A DNA stretch of 64,000 nucleotides, from positions 124,001 through 188,000 of the forward strand of contig JBEKKS010000001.1 in assembly GCA_050010595.1 (NCBI GenBank), written 5' to 3'. The first letter of the stretch is position 1, and each line of letters starts with the position of its first letter. This document shows, in pieces, positions 9,610 through 18,747 of the stretch. Below the pieces are notes generated by a model. The model was given only the letters and a program-made list of their open reading frames with translations. It ran no database searches and had not been told where the DNA came from. The stretch is from Palsa-513 sp050010595 (GTDB lineage: Bacteria; Actinomycetota; Thermoleophilia; Solirubrobacterales; Solirubrobacteraceae). The translations under genes and the position numbers were made by a program.

Positions 9610-9650
9610 GGCCCCCTTATTGGTCGCTGGCCCCCTACAGGCCCCTTACT
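9610..9650. repeat. Three GGCCCC(C)TTA-type direct repeats upstream of the beta-helix gene
   Basis: Three imperfect copies start at 9610 (GGCCCCCTTAT), 9629 (GGCCCCCTACA) and 9640 (GGCCCCTTACT). They lie immediately upstream of the beta-helix start codon; the first copy doubles as its ribosome binding site on the minus strand. They may be an operator for a repressor or a leader RNA element. Function is inferred only from position. Confidence 0.35.
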
Positions 9651-9688
9651 GTTCGCCTGCCAGAGTACCGCGTCGCCGAGCTACCGGT

Positions 9689-9707
9689 CCACACCACAAA
9701 GGTGTGG
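9689..9707 (-). terminator. Stem-loop after the MMPL gene
   Basis: CCACACC (9689-9695), five-base loop, GGTGTGG (9701-9707): a perfect 7-bp stem beginning seven bases past the MMPL stop codon. On the minus strand it has no T run, so it may be a weak terminator or a 3'-end stabilising hairpin. Confidence 0.4.
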
Positions 9708-9713
9708 GGCGAC

Positions 9714-12056
9714 CTACTCCCCGTCCGTCGCCGCACTACCGCGCAGGCGAGCTTCCTCGGCTCCCCTGCGGCTCATCGGTGCCGGCCACCAGTTCCAGCG
9801 CCCGAGCAGCGTCGCCGTCGCGGGAACGAGCACGGTGCGCACGACGAAGGTGTCCATCAGGATCCCGATCGCGAGCCCGAAGCCGATCGCGCGGACCTGG
9901 CTGCCCGAGGCGCTGTTGCCAGCGACGATCGCGAGCACGCCGAACGTGCCGGCGAGCACGAGTCCGGCCGAGGTGACCGTCGAGCCGGTGCGGCCGACCG
10001 CGCGCACGACGGCCTGCCGCAGCGGGTACTCACGCGCCTCCTCGCGGATCCGCGTCATCACGAGGATGTTGTAGTCCTCGCCGAGCGCGAGCAGGAAGAT
10101 GAACATCAGGAATGGCAGGATGAAGGTGAGACCATCGTCGCCGGAGATGTCGATGAAGACGATCGTCGCGACACCGAGCGCCGCGAGGTAGGAGAAGGCG
10201 ACGCTGACGATCAGGTAGATCGGCGCTACGAGGCTGCGCAGAACGACCGCCAGCAGCAGCGAGATGGCGATGATCGCGACCGGGATGATGTTGACGAGAT
10301 CGTGATCCGACGTGGTGCTCACGTCATAGAGCGCAGCCGCCTCGCCGGCGACGCCCGAGTCGCTTGCCCCCGACGCGCGCGCCGCGCCGGCTACGGCCTT
10401 GCGCACCGTTGGCGTCGCATCAAGCGCCGCTGTCGTCTGCTGCCCGCCGGCGCGCAGCGTCGCCTCGAACTGGATCACGTGCCCGCCGGCTCCGACGAAT
10501 GCAGCCGTCGCCCGGTAGGCGTTGTAGAGCGCGATCGGAACCTTCACCCCGGCGGGCGGTGTAGCGGACAGTTGCTGAGCGACGCCAAGCAGCGCATGGA
10601 GGTGCGCATACTCGGTTGGCGTGAGCGAGGTGCCGTTCGGCGCGAGCGGTCCGAGCATCGAGGCGAATGCGCCCGAGGCGTGCAGCGAGGCTTGGGCGAT
10701 CGCAACCTCGTCGGGACGCTCCCACAGCGGCGTCGGGTAGCTGAAGACGAGGTTCGCCGGATTGGCGCTCGAGGACGGGAAATGCTCGGCGATCAGCGCG
10801 TTGCCCTTGGCCGCCGCGCTGCCGCCGGGCGCGCCGGCCGCGCCACCAAAGCCTCCCGACTTGTAGCCGAGCGCGCCGAGCGCGAGTCCGGCGAACAGCG
10901 CTACGCCGCATGCAAGGGTGATGGCTGGACGCGAGATGAGCCGCGCCGCGATCTTGCCCCAGGCGCCGTCGCGAGCCTCGCCGGCGCGCGGCCTGGTCGG
11001 CCAGAACGCGGCCCGCCCGGCGATCGCAAGCAGAGCTGGCAGCAAGGTCAGCCCGGCGAGCAGGATCACGGCGATACCGATCGCGAGCGGCACGCCGAGG
11101 TCGTGGTAGATACCGAAGCTTGCGAGCAGCAGCGAGAGCAGCGCGAGGATGACCGTCCCGGCGGACGCGGTGATCGACTCGCCGACGCGCACGACGGCAC
11201 GTTCGACCGCCGTGCGGGGGTCGTTGCCGCGACGGATCTCCTCGCGCACGCGAAAGACCAGGAACAGGCCGTAGTCGGTCCCGGCGCCGAGCACGAGGAT
11301 GATCAGCAGCAGCTCGGTGATCTCGGAGATCTTCAGACCGTGCGCACCGAGCTCCCCGATCACGTGCGTCGCCACCAGCAGCGACAGGCCCGCCGGTAGG
11401 AGCGTGATCAGCGGTGCCAGGAACGAGCGGAAGATCACGAACAGCAGCACGACGATGAAGACCAGCGAGAAGGTCTGGGTCTCGTTGCCGGTCTTCTGCG
11501 ACTGGTTCTGGTTCGCGACGTTGGTCGCGACGGGGCCGCCGACCGTGACCGTGAGCCCGGCGGGCGGATGGGCTGCGGCGATCGCGCTCTGGAGCGAGTC
11601 GATCAGCGTCTTCTGGCGCGTGATGTCGGCGAAGTTGACCGCGGCGCGAACGAGGATCTGCACCGCTCGGCCGTCAGCCGAGACCGCGAGCTCGCGGACT
11701 GACGTCACATGGTCGACGCGGGCGGCTGCCGCCGCCACGCGCTCGAGCGCTGCGGCGTCCGCGCCGCCCAGCGCAGGCGCGCTGGTCGCGCCGACGATCG
11801 TGACGTTGCTGTTGTTGTTGAACGACCCGAGGATCGGCGTCGCGAGGGTCGCTGCCCTCGAGCTCGGCGTGCTCGCCGGCAGGAACTGGCTGTTGTCGTT
11901 GTTGACCTCGCTGCCGAGGCTCGGCAACCGCGCCGTGAGAACCACCGCGACGATCCAGAGCGCCACGACAAGCCAGCGGTAGCGCACGACGTAGTGGCCG
12001 AGAGCTGCGTAGAAGCGATCGCTGATCGGGATTGCGGTCGCGTCGCGTGAAGCCAC
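9714..12056 (-). CDS. MMPL-family RND transporter
   Basis: 780 residues from GTG 12056. It has the duplicated RND layout: one N-terminal helix (WLVVALWIVAVVLTARL), a large extracytoplasmic loop (about 45-185), then five to six helices. This is followed by a second single helix near 375-400, a second loop, and a final helix bundle with LGEDYNILVMTRIREE. MMPL proteins export lipids, siderophores or small molecules with proton coupling. No lipid-biosynthetic or regulatory gene is adjacent, so the substrate is open. Length is shorter than mycobacterial MmpL proteins (about 950) and similar to many actinobacterial MMPL exporters. Confidence 0.88.
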   Translation of the reverse strand: MASRDATAIPISDRFYAALGHYVVRYRWLVVALWIVAVVLTARLPSLGSEVNNDNSQFLPASTPSSRAATLATPILGSFNNNSNVTIVGATSAPALGGADAAALERVAAAAARVDHVTSVRELAVSADGRAVQILVRAAVNFADITRQKTLIDSLQSAIAAAHPPAGLTVTVGGPVATNVANQNQSQKTGNETQTFSLVFIVVLLFVIFRSFLAPLITLLPAGLSLLVATHVIGELGAHGLKISEITELLLIILVLGAGTDYGLFLVFRVREEIRRGNDPRTAVERAVVRVGESITASAGTVILALLSLLLASFGIYHDLGVPLAIGIAVILLAGLTLLPALLAIAGRAAFWPTRPRAGEARDGAWGKIAARLISRPAITLACGVALFAGLALGALGYKSGGFGGAAGAPGGSAAAKGNALIAEHFPSSSANPANLVFSYPTPLWERPDEVAIAQASLHASGAFASMLGPLAPNGTSLTPTEYAHLHALLGVAQQLSATPPAGVKVPIALYNAYRATAAFVGAGGHVIQFEATLRAGGQQTTAALDATPTVRKAVAGAARASGASDSGVAGEAAALYDVSTTSDHDLVNIIPVAIIAISLLLAVVLRSLVAPIYLIVSVAFSYLAALGVATIVFIDISGDDGLTFILPFLMFIFLLALGEDYNILVMTRIREEAREYPLRQAVVRAVGRTGSTVTSAGLVLAGTFGVLAIVAGNSASGSQVRAIGFGLAIGILMDTFVVRTVLVPATATLLGRWNWWPAPMSRRGAEEARLRGSAATDGE

Positions 12057-12103
12057 TGACGGCCAATCCTATCCATCGGAGCCCGCGCGCCGGACTCGAT
12101 CGG

Positions 12104-13756
12104 CTAACCGTCGTAGCTGTCGGTGAAGCTCGAGCCGCCGCCGGCAAGCGGGCCCGGCGCTGCGATTATCTGCTGTCCGGGTCCGTACATCGCGACCGCG
12201 GTGAACGGAAATGCCGAGATCGGGCTGGCGACGCCGGCGCCGGCTGCTGTCGCGGTCGCGGAGCTGAACGGGACGGTCCCGAAGTTTGTCAGCGGAATGG
12301 ACGAGCAGCCGGTCGTGCATTCGACTACCCACTCTGCTGTGCTCTGCGGCGGCGGCGGCCAGTACTCACCCACCGGCGGGCTCGAGAACGTCCACAATTG
12401 CGTGCCGCCGCGCGCGTCGGTCAGCGCGAACATCCACTGTGAGCGAGCGAAGCTGACCGTCGCCGTCAGGCTGTCGCCGGGCTCGACGCCGTCGGCTGGC
12501 GGAAGCGTGACCTGGCCGCCGTTGTTCACCGACCAGTTGCCGGAGTCGCCGAACAGCTCATACCAGGCGTAGTAGTGGGCCGCTCCGCCATCGCAGTCGG
12601 TTTCCGTACCGGCCTGCTCCACGTCGGAGCCTGCGTTCCAACCGTCGATGCCGACCCACTCGGAGGCGGCGCTCGTCGTCTTGCCGGCGCAGCTGACGGC
12701 GGGCACCGTCCAGCGCCCACTGACGGCACTGAATGTTGTCCCGGACGCCACGTAGCCGGACCAGTTGTAGCTCGTCGCCGGGATCACGCTGACCGTCTCG
12801 GTGCTGCTCGCCTGGCTACCAAGCTGGTTGCTGAAGACGGCGCGATACTGCGTCGAGCCGAGCGCGCCCGCCGCTTCGCTGAGCTGGCTGTATGACACGC
12901 CGCCGCGAACCGCAAGGGAGCCCGAGCCGAGCGTGCTCCAACTGACGCCACCGTTCGTCGAGGACTGCCATTCCGCTGCGGGCGCAGGACTGCCGGTTGC
13001 GCCCGCGACAAGCACGACGGACTGGCCGGACTGGACCGTCGCGCTCGCGATCGGTTGCTGGGCGATCGCCGGCGCCGCCCCGACTGTGAGGGTTGCAATG
13101 GAGCTTGTTGCAGAGCCAACCGAGTTGCTGAAGACGGCGCGCAGCTCGAGGCCGCTGCTCGCGCTCGTCGCCGTCACCGTCACCATTGTCGTGGTGGCAG
13201 TCGGTGTCGCAACCGCTGACCAGCTCGCGCCACCGTTGGAAGAGGACTGCCATTGGACGCTGGGCGTCGGAACACCGCTGGCGCGCGCCGTGAAGCTGAC
13301 CTGGACGCCGGGCAGCACACTGGCGCTGGCAGGCTGCGTGGTGACCACGGGGGCTGCCGGGCGGCTCGCTGTCTGTGAGCTCGCCGCGCCCTCCTCGACC
13401 AAGGCGACGTGCCGCTTCATCTGCCCGTGATTGCTCGCAGCGGTGAGCGTTATCCCTATGGCTCGCGCGTTACGTCCGCTGTTTGCAGCGAGCTTCAGCG
13501 TGATCGCGATCGCGCCCGAGGTACACCGCTGCACGACCGGAAGCCCGGCAACGGTCGGGGTCGCCGAGATGCTGCACGTGGTGGCGCCGCGGACCGATCC
13601 ACGCAGGTGGACGGTGCCGCCCTTGCTCGGGAGCCGGGCGGGTGAGGCGCTGAAGCTCGCGATCAGGTCGCGGGCTGAATGGCGTGGCGCCGCGGCCAGC
13701 GCCGGCGCGGGCGCAAGGCCAATCGCGCAGATCCCCGCGCACAACCCGTCCACCAA
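12104..13756 (-). CDS. Secreted G1 (eqolisin-type) glutamic endopeptidase with Ig-like domains
   Basis: 550 residues counting from TTG 13756; GTG 13753 is an equally possible start. A signal peptide ending in ALAAAP is followed by a beta-rich region (about 30-130). Two Ig-like domains come next (about 137-325), each with a WQSS(S/T)NGG(A/V)SWS stretch. The C-terminal 220 residues match peptidase family G1/A4: NWSGYVA, SEWVGIDGWN, catalytic-type Gln381 (VEQAGTETDC) and Glu475 (STAEWVVE). Fungal members are acid proteases using a Gln/Glu dyad. Both dyad residues are conserved, so activity is likely but unproven. It probably acts outside the cell, with the Ig-like part possibly binding polymer or wall. 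Confidence 0.85.
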   Translation of the reverse strand: MVDGLCAGICAIGLAPAPALAAAPRHSARDLIASFSASPARLPSKGGTVHLRGSVRGATTCSISATPTVAGLPVVQRCTSGAIAITLKLAANSGRNARAIGITLTAASNHGQMKRHVALVEEGAASSQTASRPAAPVVTTQPASASVLPGVQVSFTARASGVPTPSVQWQSSSNGGASWSAVATPTATTTMVTVTATSASSGLELRAVFSNSVGSATSSIATLTVGAAPAIAQQPIASATVQSGQSVVLVAGATGSPAPAAEWQSSTNGGVSWSTLGSGSLAVRGGVSYSQLSEAAGALGSTQYRAVFSNQLGSQASSTETVSVIPATSYNWSGYVASGTTFSAVSGRWTVPAVSCAGKTTSAASEWVGIDGWNAGSDVEQAGTETDCDGGAAHYYAWYELFGDSGNWSVNNGGQVTLPPADGVEPGDSLTATVSFARSQWMFALTDARGGTQLWTFSSPPVGEYWPPPPQSTAEWVVECTTGCSSIPLTNFGTVPFSSATATAAGAGVASPISAFPFTAVAMYGPGQQIIAAPGPLAGGGSSFTDSYDG

Positions 13757-13818
13757 GCGAATGGTTCAGGGTACATCGAATGGCGCGGACGAGCTAGTCG
13801 ACGGTTGCCGGCGACTAT

Positions 13819-15483
13819 CTAGACTTCGACGACGACCGGCAGCACCATCGGCCGCCGCCGCAGCTTGTCATAGACGAGCGTTGCGAGATGATCGTGCAGC
13901 GCGTCGGTGAGCGCATCGAGCTCGCGCACGCCGTCGCCTACGCTGCGCTCCAGGCACTCCTCGACGGCGTCTTTGATCTCGTCGACGAGGCCGCCGGCCT
14001 CGTCCATGAACGGCACGCCGCGGAAGATGACCTCCGGATCGGCGACCGAGCCGCCGCTCTGCTCGGAGATCGTCGCGACGACGATGAAGATGCCGTCGGC
14101 CGAGAGCATGCGTCGATCGCGCAGCGCAGCGTCGGCGATGTCGCCGATATCGACTCCGTCGACGAAGATCATGCCCGCTCGCTCGGTGGCGCCAAAGCGC
14201 GCGCCCCGGTTGTCGATCTCGAGCGGCTGGCCGTTGACACCACGAAAGATTGCGCCGGCGTCCATGCCCACCGCCTGTCCGAGGCGCGCGTGCAGCTGCT
14301 GGCGCCGGTAGTCACCGTGGAACGGCATCAGGTAGCGCGGTGAGAGCAGGTTGAGCATCAGCTTGAGCTCCTCGGCATAGCCGTGGCCCGAGGCGTGGAT
14401 TGGAGCGTCGCGAGTGGTGATCACCTCGCATCCGATCTGGTAGAGGCGATCGACCGTCTCGTTGACCGAGCGCTCGTTGCCCGGAATCGGCGTCGCCGAA
14501 AAGACAACGGTGTCGCCCTCGTGCAGCGATACCTGCGGATGATCGCGGTAGGCCATCCGGCGCAGCGCGGAAAGTGGCTCGCCCTGTGAGCCGGTCGAGA
14601 TGATCACCAGCTCGTCATCGCTGAAGTCCTCGATCTCGCGCGTCTGGATCATCACGCCGGCCGGCAGCTCGATGTGCCCGAGCTGGCCGCCGATGCCGAC
14701 GTTCTTGCGCATCGAGCGCCCGATCAGGGCGACCTTGCGGTCGAGCGCCGCGGCTGCATCGATCACCTGCTGGACACGGTGGATGTTCGAGGCGAAGCAG
14801 GTCACGATGATCCGGCCGCGGGCACGCGAGAAGACCTGCTCGAGCTGCGGCCCGACGACCGACTCCGAGGGCGAGAAGCCTTCGCGGTCGGCGTTGGTCG
14901 AGTCACCGCAAAGCAACAGGACGCCCTCGGCGCCAAGTTGCGCGAGACGTGAGATGTCGGCCGGCTGGCCGTCGACCGGCGTCTGGTCGAACTTGTAGTC
15001 GCCGGTGAAGACAACGGTCCCGTGATCTCCCGTGAGGGCGACAGCGCATGAGTCCGGGATCGAGTGCGTCATGTGAATCAGCTCGGTACTGAACGGCCCG
15101 AGCTCCACCTGCTCGCCGGGCTCGAGGTCGACCAGTACTACGTCGCGCAGCTTGTGCTCGTCGAGCTTTGAGCGCGCCATCGCCATCGTCAGTGCGCCGC
15201 CGTAAATCGGCGGCAGCGCGATCGGAGCGAGCTCGCGCAGCACCCACGGCAGGGCGCCGAGGTGATCCTCGTGACCGTGCGTTACGACGATCGCCTCGAT
15301 GTCGGCGGCACGCTCGCGCAGGTAGCCGAAGTCAGGCAGCACGAGATCGATGCCGACCATCTCCGGCGTCGGGAAGCGCAGGCCCACATCGACGACGACG
15401 ATCCGTCCGTCCTGCTCGACGACAGTCATGTTCTTGCCGATCTCGCCCAGACCGCCGAGGGCGAGAATCCGCAGCGTGCTCAC
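13819..15483 (-). CDS. rnj: Ribonuclease J
   Basis: 554 residues, the normal size for RNase J. It starts MSTLRILALGGLGEIGKN, the family signature. Metallo-beta-lactamase metal motif HGHEDH is near residue 79, followed by the beta-CASP part (FTGDYKFDQTP, HASGHGYAEEL) and a C-terminal domain. RNase J is a zinc-dependent endo- and 5'-exoribonuclease in mRNA decay and rRNA maturation. GTG start overlaps the dapA stop as GTGA, so it is the last gene of the dapA-dapB run, an arrangement common in actinobacteria. Confidence 0.95.
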   Translation of the reverse strand: MSTLRILALGGLGEIGKNMTVVEQDGRIVVVDVGLRFPTPEMVGIDLVLPDFGYLRERAADIEAIVVTHGHEDHLGALPWVLRELAPIALPPIYGGALTMAMARSKLDEHKLRDVVLVDLEPGEQVELGPFSTELIHMTHSIPDSCAVALTGDHGTVVFTGDYKFDQTPVDGQPADISRLAQLGAEGVLLLCGDSTNADREGFSPSESVVGPQLEQVFSRARGRIIVTCFASNIHRVQQVIDAAAALDRKVALIGRSMRKNVGIGGQLGHIELPAGVMIQTREIEDFSDDELVIISTGSQGEPLSALRRMAYRDHPQVSLHEGDTVVFSATPIPGNERSVNETVDRLYQIGCEVITTRDAPIHASGHGYAEELKLMLNLLSPRYLMPFHGDYRRQQLHARLGQAVGMDAGAIFRGVNGQPLEIDNRGARFGATERAGMIFVDGVDIGDIADAALRDRRMLSADGIFIVVATISEQSGGSVADPEVIFRGVPFMDEAGGLVDEIKDAVEECLERSVGDGVRELDALTDALHDHLATLVYDKLRRRPMVLPVVVEV

Positions 15484-16340
15484 GCCGTCAGCTGCCCGAG
15501 AAGCTCGTGCCGGACGAGCATCGAGTGGATCGCGTCGCGCTCGTGCTCGTCTACCTCCACGAGCGGCAGACGCAGCCCGCCGACGGGATGGCCGAGCATC
15601 GCGAGAGCGGCCTTGGTCGGAGCCGGGCTCGCGGTGATGAAGAGCGTCTCGTAGACATCGCGTAATGACGCATCGATCTCGGCGCGGTGCTCTGGCTCGT
15701 CGACCATGCGGCGCATCTGCGGACCGACGACATGGCTCGCGACGAGGATGCCGCCCGGCTCCCCCATCTCGAGGGTACGGGCGAACACTCCGTCGTTGCC
15801 GGCGTAGATCGCCAGCCCGTCGACCGGCGCGAGATTTGCGTCGTTGGCCTGCTTGACGTAGTCGATGCGTTCGATCTGCGCGAGCTCGGCGAGCAGATCG
15901 TTTGGCATGTCGGTCCCGGTCCGTTGCGGGATGTTGTAGAGGATCACCGGCACGTCGCTCGCGCCGGCGACGGCCTCGAAGTGGCGGCGCAGCCCGCGGC
16001 GATTCGGCCGGTTGTAGTACGGCGTCACCGACAGGACCGCGTCGACACCGATCTCGCAGCAGCGCTCCGTGAGATCGACGGCATGGCGAGTGTCGTTCGA
16101 TCCGGCGCCGCCGATGATGCTCACGCCGTCGGGTCGCTCACGGACCGCGAGCTCGATCACGCCGAGGTGCTCCTCGTCGGACAGCGTCGCCGCCTCGCCG
16201 GTAGTACCGCATACGACGAAGCCGTCCGAGCCGTTCGCGGCCAGGTGATGCATCAGCGAAACGAACGCATCCTCATCGACACGCAGCCCCTCGTCGAACG
16301 GTGTGACGATCGCCGTGATGACCGCTCCTAGCCCCTCCAT
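15480..16340 (-). CDS. dapA: 4-hydroxy-tetrahydrodipicolinate synthase
   Basis: 286 residues. Condenses pyruvate with aspartate semialdehyde in lysine/diaminopimelate synthesis. Visible: GAVITAIVTPF start, CGTTGEAATL, SVTPYYNRPNRRG, LYNIPQRTG, and the Schiff-base lysine in DYVKQAND. The ATG at 16338-16340 is chosen because it has GAGGGC just upstream and gives the standard MEGLGAVITA N-terminus; the frame is open 22 codons further. The partner dapB is one gene upstream, separated by a small hypothetical gene. Confidence 0.94.
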   Translation of the reverse strand: MEGLGAVITAIVTPFDEGLRVDEDAFVSLMHHLAANGSDGFVVCGTTGEAATLSDEEHLGVIELAVRERPDGVSIIGGAGSNDTRHAVDLTERCCEIGVDAVLSVTPYYNRPNRRGLRRHFEAVAGASDVPVILYNIPQRTGTDMPNDLLAELAQIERIDYVKQANDANLAPVDGLAIYAGNDGVFARTLEMGEPGGILVASHVVGPQMRRMVDEPEHRAEIDASLRDVYETLFITASPAPTKAALAMLGHPVGGLRLPLVEVDEHERDAIHSMLVRHELLGQLTA

Positions 16341-16383
16341 TGCCCTCAGTATCTCAATCCGCGCAGCAAACCGCCCGAAAGCG

Positions 16384-16749
16384 TCAGTCGCTGTCCCGCA
16401 GCGCATCGGTGAAACGTCGCGGCACGCGCGGCTCGCCGAGCCGCTCCCGCTCCCAGAGCGTGATCACGACGACCTCGCCGGCTCGCACGTCGTGGCGTAC
16501 GACGAACACGAGATCCCGGTCGACCAGATCCGCGACGTAGAGGGCACCGCGAGTCGGCTTCCCAGGACCGTCCGGTGGTTGGTCCGCAACGCGCCCGGCG
16601 GCCCAGGCGCGTGATACCCGGCCCGCAATCTCCAGGCGCGGGTCGAGCCCGCCCTCCCTGGCCGCGACCCGCTGGCGAAAGCGCTCGCCAGCATGATCGC
16701 TGACCGCAACGGTCACTCCGCGGTCTGCTGGTGATTCGGCCTCAGTCAC
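16384..16749 (-). CDS. Conserved-looking hypothetical protein between dapB and dapA
   Basis: 121 residues from GTG 16749; not recognised. No signal peptide or membrane segment. It contains VAVSDHAGERFRQRVA near the N-terminus, a middle DVLVRHDV-like region (DLVFVVRHDVRAGEVVVITLW) and a basic C-terminus. The start overlaps the dapB stop by eight bases and its stop lies 43 bases before dapA, so it is co-transcribed. The N-terminal SDHA-x-ERF-x-QR pattern and a late VVITLW strand resemble small RelE/ParE-like or toxin-fold proteins, but this is only a shape resemblance. Confidence 0.65.
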   Translation of the reverse strand: MTEAESPADRGVTVAVSDHAGERFRQRVAAREGGLDPRLEIAGRVSRAWAAGRVADQPPDGPGKPTRGALYVADLVDRDLVFVVRHDVRAGEVVVITLWERERLGEPRVPRRFTDALRDSD

Positions 16750-17410
16750 GCTCGAACAACAAGCGCTCCAGCCCGATCACAGGAGAGCTTTCAAGCGAGG
16801 CTACGCGCCGAATCGCGAGCAGCATGCCGGGCATGAAGGAGCGCCGATCGGTCGAGTCGTGACGAATCGTCAGCGTCTGGCCGACGTCCCCGAGGATCAC
16901 CTCCTGGTGGGCTACGAACCCCGGGAGCCGGACCGAGTGGATCGGCGGCGCGGGCTTGCCGCTTGCCTGCGCCATCAGCCGAGCGGTCAGCGCCGCGGTC
17001 CCGCTGGGAGCATCGAGCTTCCCGTCGTGGTGCAGCTCGATGATCTCCGCTGCGGGCATGTGTTGCGCGGCCTGCGCCGCGAAGCGCATCATCAGGACAG
17101 CCCCGATCGCGAAGTTCGGGGCAACGACGATGTTTGCGCCTTTCAGCCCCTCGAGCGCTCCGAGATCGAAGCCGGTCGTCCCGATCACGACGTGCACACC
17201 CGCGGCGACGCAGGCCCGCGCGTTGTCGAGCGCCGCGTGCGGTTGGGTGAAGTCGACGATCACGTCGCACTCAGGCAGGATCGCCGCCAGCTCGATGCCG
17301 AGCTGCGGATCGGCGCGCCCGGCGAGCTCGAGGTCCTCCGCCTGCGCGATCGCATCGCAGGCGGTTGCCCCCATGCGCCCGGCGGCGCCGGCGACGCCTA
17401 CCTTGATCAC
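16742..17410 (-). CDS. dapB: 4-hydroxy-tetrahydrodipicolinate reductase
   Basis: 222 residues. NAD(P)H-dependent reduction step after DapA in lysine/diaminopimelate synthesis. The N-terminal Rossmann motif is VGVAGAAGRMG; the nucleotide pocket region is IGTTGF and APNFAIGAVLMM. The catalytic signature ELHHDGKLDAPSGTA is intact. Slightly short compared with the usual 245-270, with trimming in the N-terminal nucleotide domain. GTG start overlaps the M16 peptidase stop by four bases (GTGA). Confidence 0.93.
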   Translation of the reverse strand: MIKVGVAGAAGRMGATACDAIAQAEDLELAGRADPQLGIELAAILPECDVIVDFTQPHAALDNARACVAAGVHVVIGTTGFDLGALEGLKGANIVVAPNFAIGAVLMMRFAAQAAQHMPAAEIIELHHDGKLDAPSGTAALTARLMAQASGKPAPPIHSVRLPGFVAHQEVILGDVGQTLTIRHDSTDRRSFMPGMLLAIRRVASLESSPVIGLERLLFERD

Positions 17411-18690
17411 GGGGTTGCGGCCAGGTCTGGTAGCCGTCGATCGACGATCTTCCGGAACGTCTGCTCATCGGGCCCGATCGCTGCAACGCTCAGCTGCGCC
17501 GGGTCAAACAGCGTCTGAGCGAGCGCCGTGAGCTGGCTCGCGTCGACCGCGTCGACGCGCTCGATCACCTCGTCGAGCTCGAGGATCGGCATGCCGGCCA
17601 GCACGCTCGAGCCGAGCCGCTCCATGCGGGCGGTCGTCGACTCCATCGCCAGCACGACGCGGCCCTTGACGTTGTCCTTCGCACGAGCGAGCTCCTCATC
17701 GCTGACCGGCTCGCTGCGGAGCCGCTCGAGCTCCTCGTCGATCACAGCCATCACCTCGCCGAGGTTCTCGGCCCGAGTCCCGACGTAGAGGCCGACCTGG
17801 CCGGTGTCGGCGTAGAGGCTCTGGAAGGTGAAGATCGCGTACGCGAGGCCGCGCTGCTCGCGAACGGCCTGGAAGAGGCGTGAGGAAGACGTGCCTCCGG
17901 CGAGGCTGTCGAGAACGCGCAGCGCGAAGCGCCGGTCATCGTCGCGCGCGAGCCCGATTCCGCCCAGGCACACGTGGTACTGCTCGGTCTCCTTGCGCCG
18001 GAACGAGCTGCGCGCACCGCTCGGCACGGGCGGCGGCGGCGGGCTTGCGTGCGTTGGCGCGTCGGGGGCGTGGCGCATCGCGGCCTGCGCCCAGGTGACG
18101 ATCTGCTCGTGATCGACGTTGCCTGCCGCGGCAATCACCACGTTCTGGGGGAAGTAGCGCTCGTCGTGGAAGTCGAGCAGCTGGCGGCGCGTCGCCTTGC
18201 CCACCACGTCAGCGTGGCCAAGGATCGCGCGACCGAGCGCGTGTCCGGGGAAAACCGCTTCGCCGAGCACGTCGAAGATCAGATCCTGCGGATCGTCCTC
18301 GTACATCGCGATCTCCTCGAGGACGACGGCGCGCTCCTCGGCAAGACCCGTTATCGCTGGCTCGGTGACCATCTGGGCGATTACGTCGAACGCCCGCTCG
18401 AGGTGGATGTCGAGGACGCGCGCATAGACCGATGTCGTCTCCTTGCCGGTCCCGGCGTTCAGCTCGGCGCCCATCGCGTCGAAGATCTGGTCGATCTCCT
18501 CGGAGCCGTAGCGCGCCGTCCCGCGGAAGAGCATGTGCTCGAGCAGATGCGAGAGTCCTGCCTCACCGTCGCTTTCGGTCACCGAGCCTGTGCCGATCCA
18601 GAAGCCGAGCGCAACCGAGCGGACGGCGGGCACGTGCTCGGTGGCGACGCGAACGCCGCCGTCGAGCTCGGTGATCGTGTATCCGCTCAT
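17407..18690 (-). CDS. M16-family zinc peptidase
   Basis: 427 residues, single-module M16B size. The inverted zinc motif HxxEH is seen in GLSHLLEHMLFRGT, with a downstream glutamate region (VLEEIAMYEDDP) about 75 residues later. The C-terminal half has the second M16 fold (RLFQAVREQRGLAYAIFTF). Similar proteins (YmxG/MPP-like) follow pnp in many Gram-positives; physiological substrates are poorly known. Upstream gene is pnp (57 bases), downstream dapB (4-base overlap). Confidence 0.9.
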   Translation of the reverse strand: MSGYTITELDGGVRVATEHVPAVRSVALGFWIGTGSVTESDGEAGLSHLLEHMLFRGTARYGSEEIDQIFDAMGAELNAGTGKETTSVYARVLDIHLERAFDVIAQMVTEPAITGLAEERAVVLEEIAMYEDDPQDLIFDVLGEAVFPGHALGRAILGHADVVGKATRRQLLDFHDERYFPQNVVIAAAGNVDHEQIVTWAQAAMRHAPDAPTHASPPPPPVPSGARSSFRRKETEQYHVCLGGIGLARDDDRRFALRVLDSLAGGTSSSRLFQAVREQRGLAYAIFTFQSLYADTGQVGLYVGTRAENLGEVMAVIDEELERLRSEPVSDEELARAKDNVKGRVVLAMESTTARMERLGSSVLAGMPILELDEVIERVDAVDASQLTALAQTLFDPAQLSVAAIGPDEQTFRKIVDRRLPDLAATP

Positions 18691-18747
18691 CGCTGGTGCG
18701 CAGCTGACGGCCGCCTGCGCCGCGGTGCGACGCAGGCGGAGCCGTTA

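Noticed and set aside
9534..11399. 621-codon plus-strand frame opposite the MMPL gene
   Set aside because: Shadow of a clear transporter gene; Arg/Glu-rich translation without family signature.
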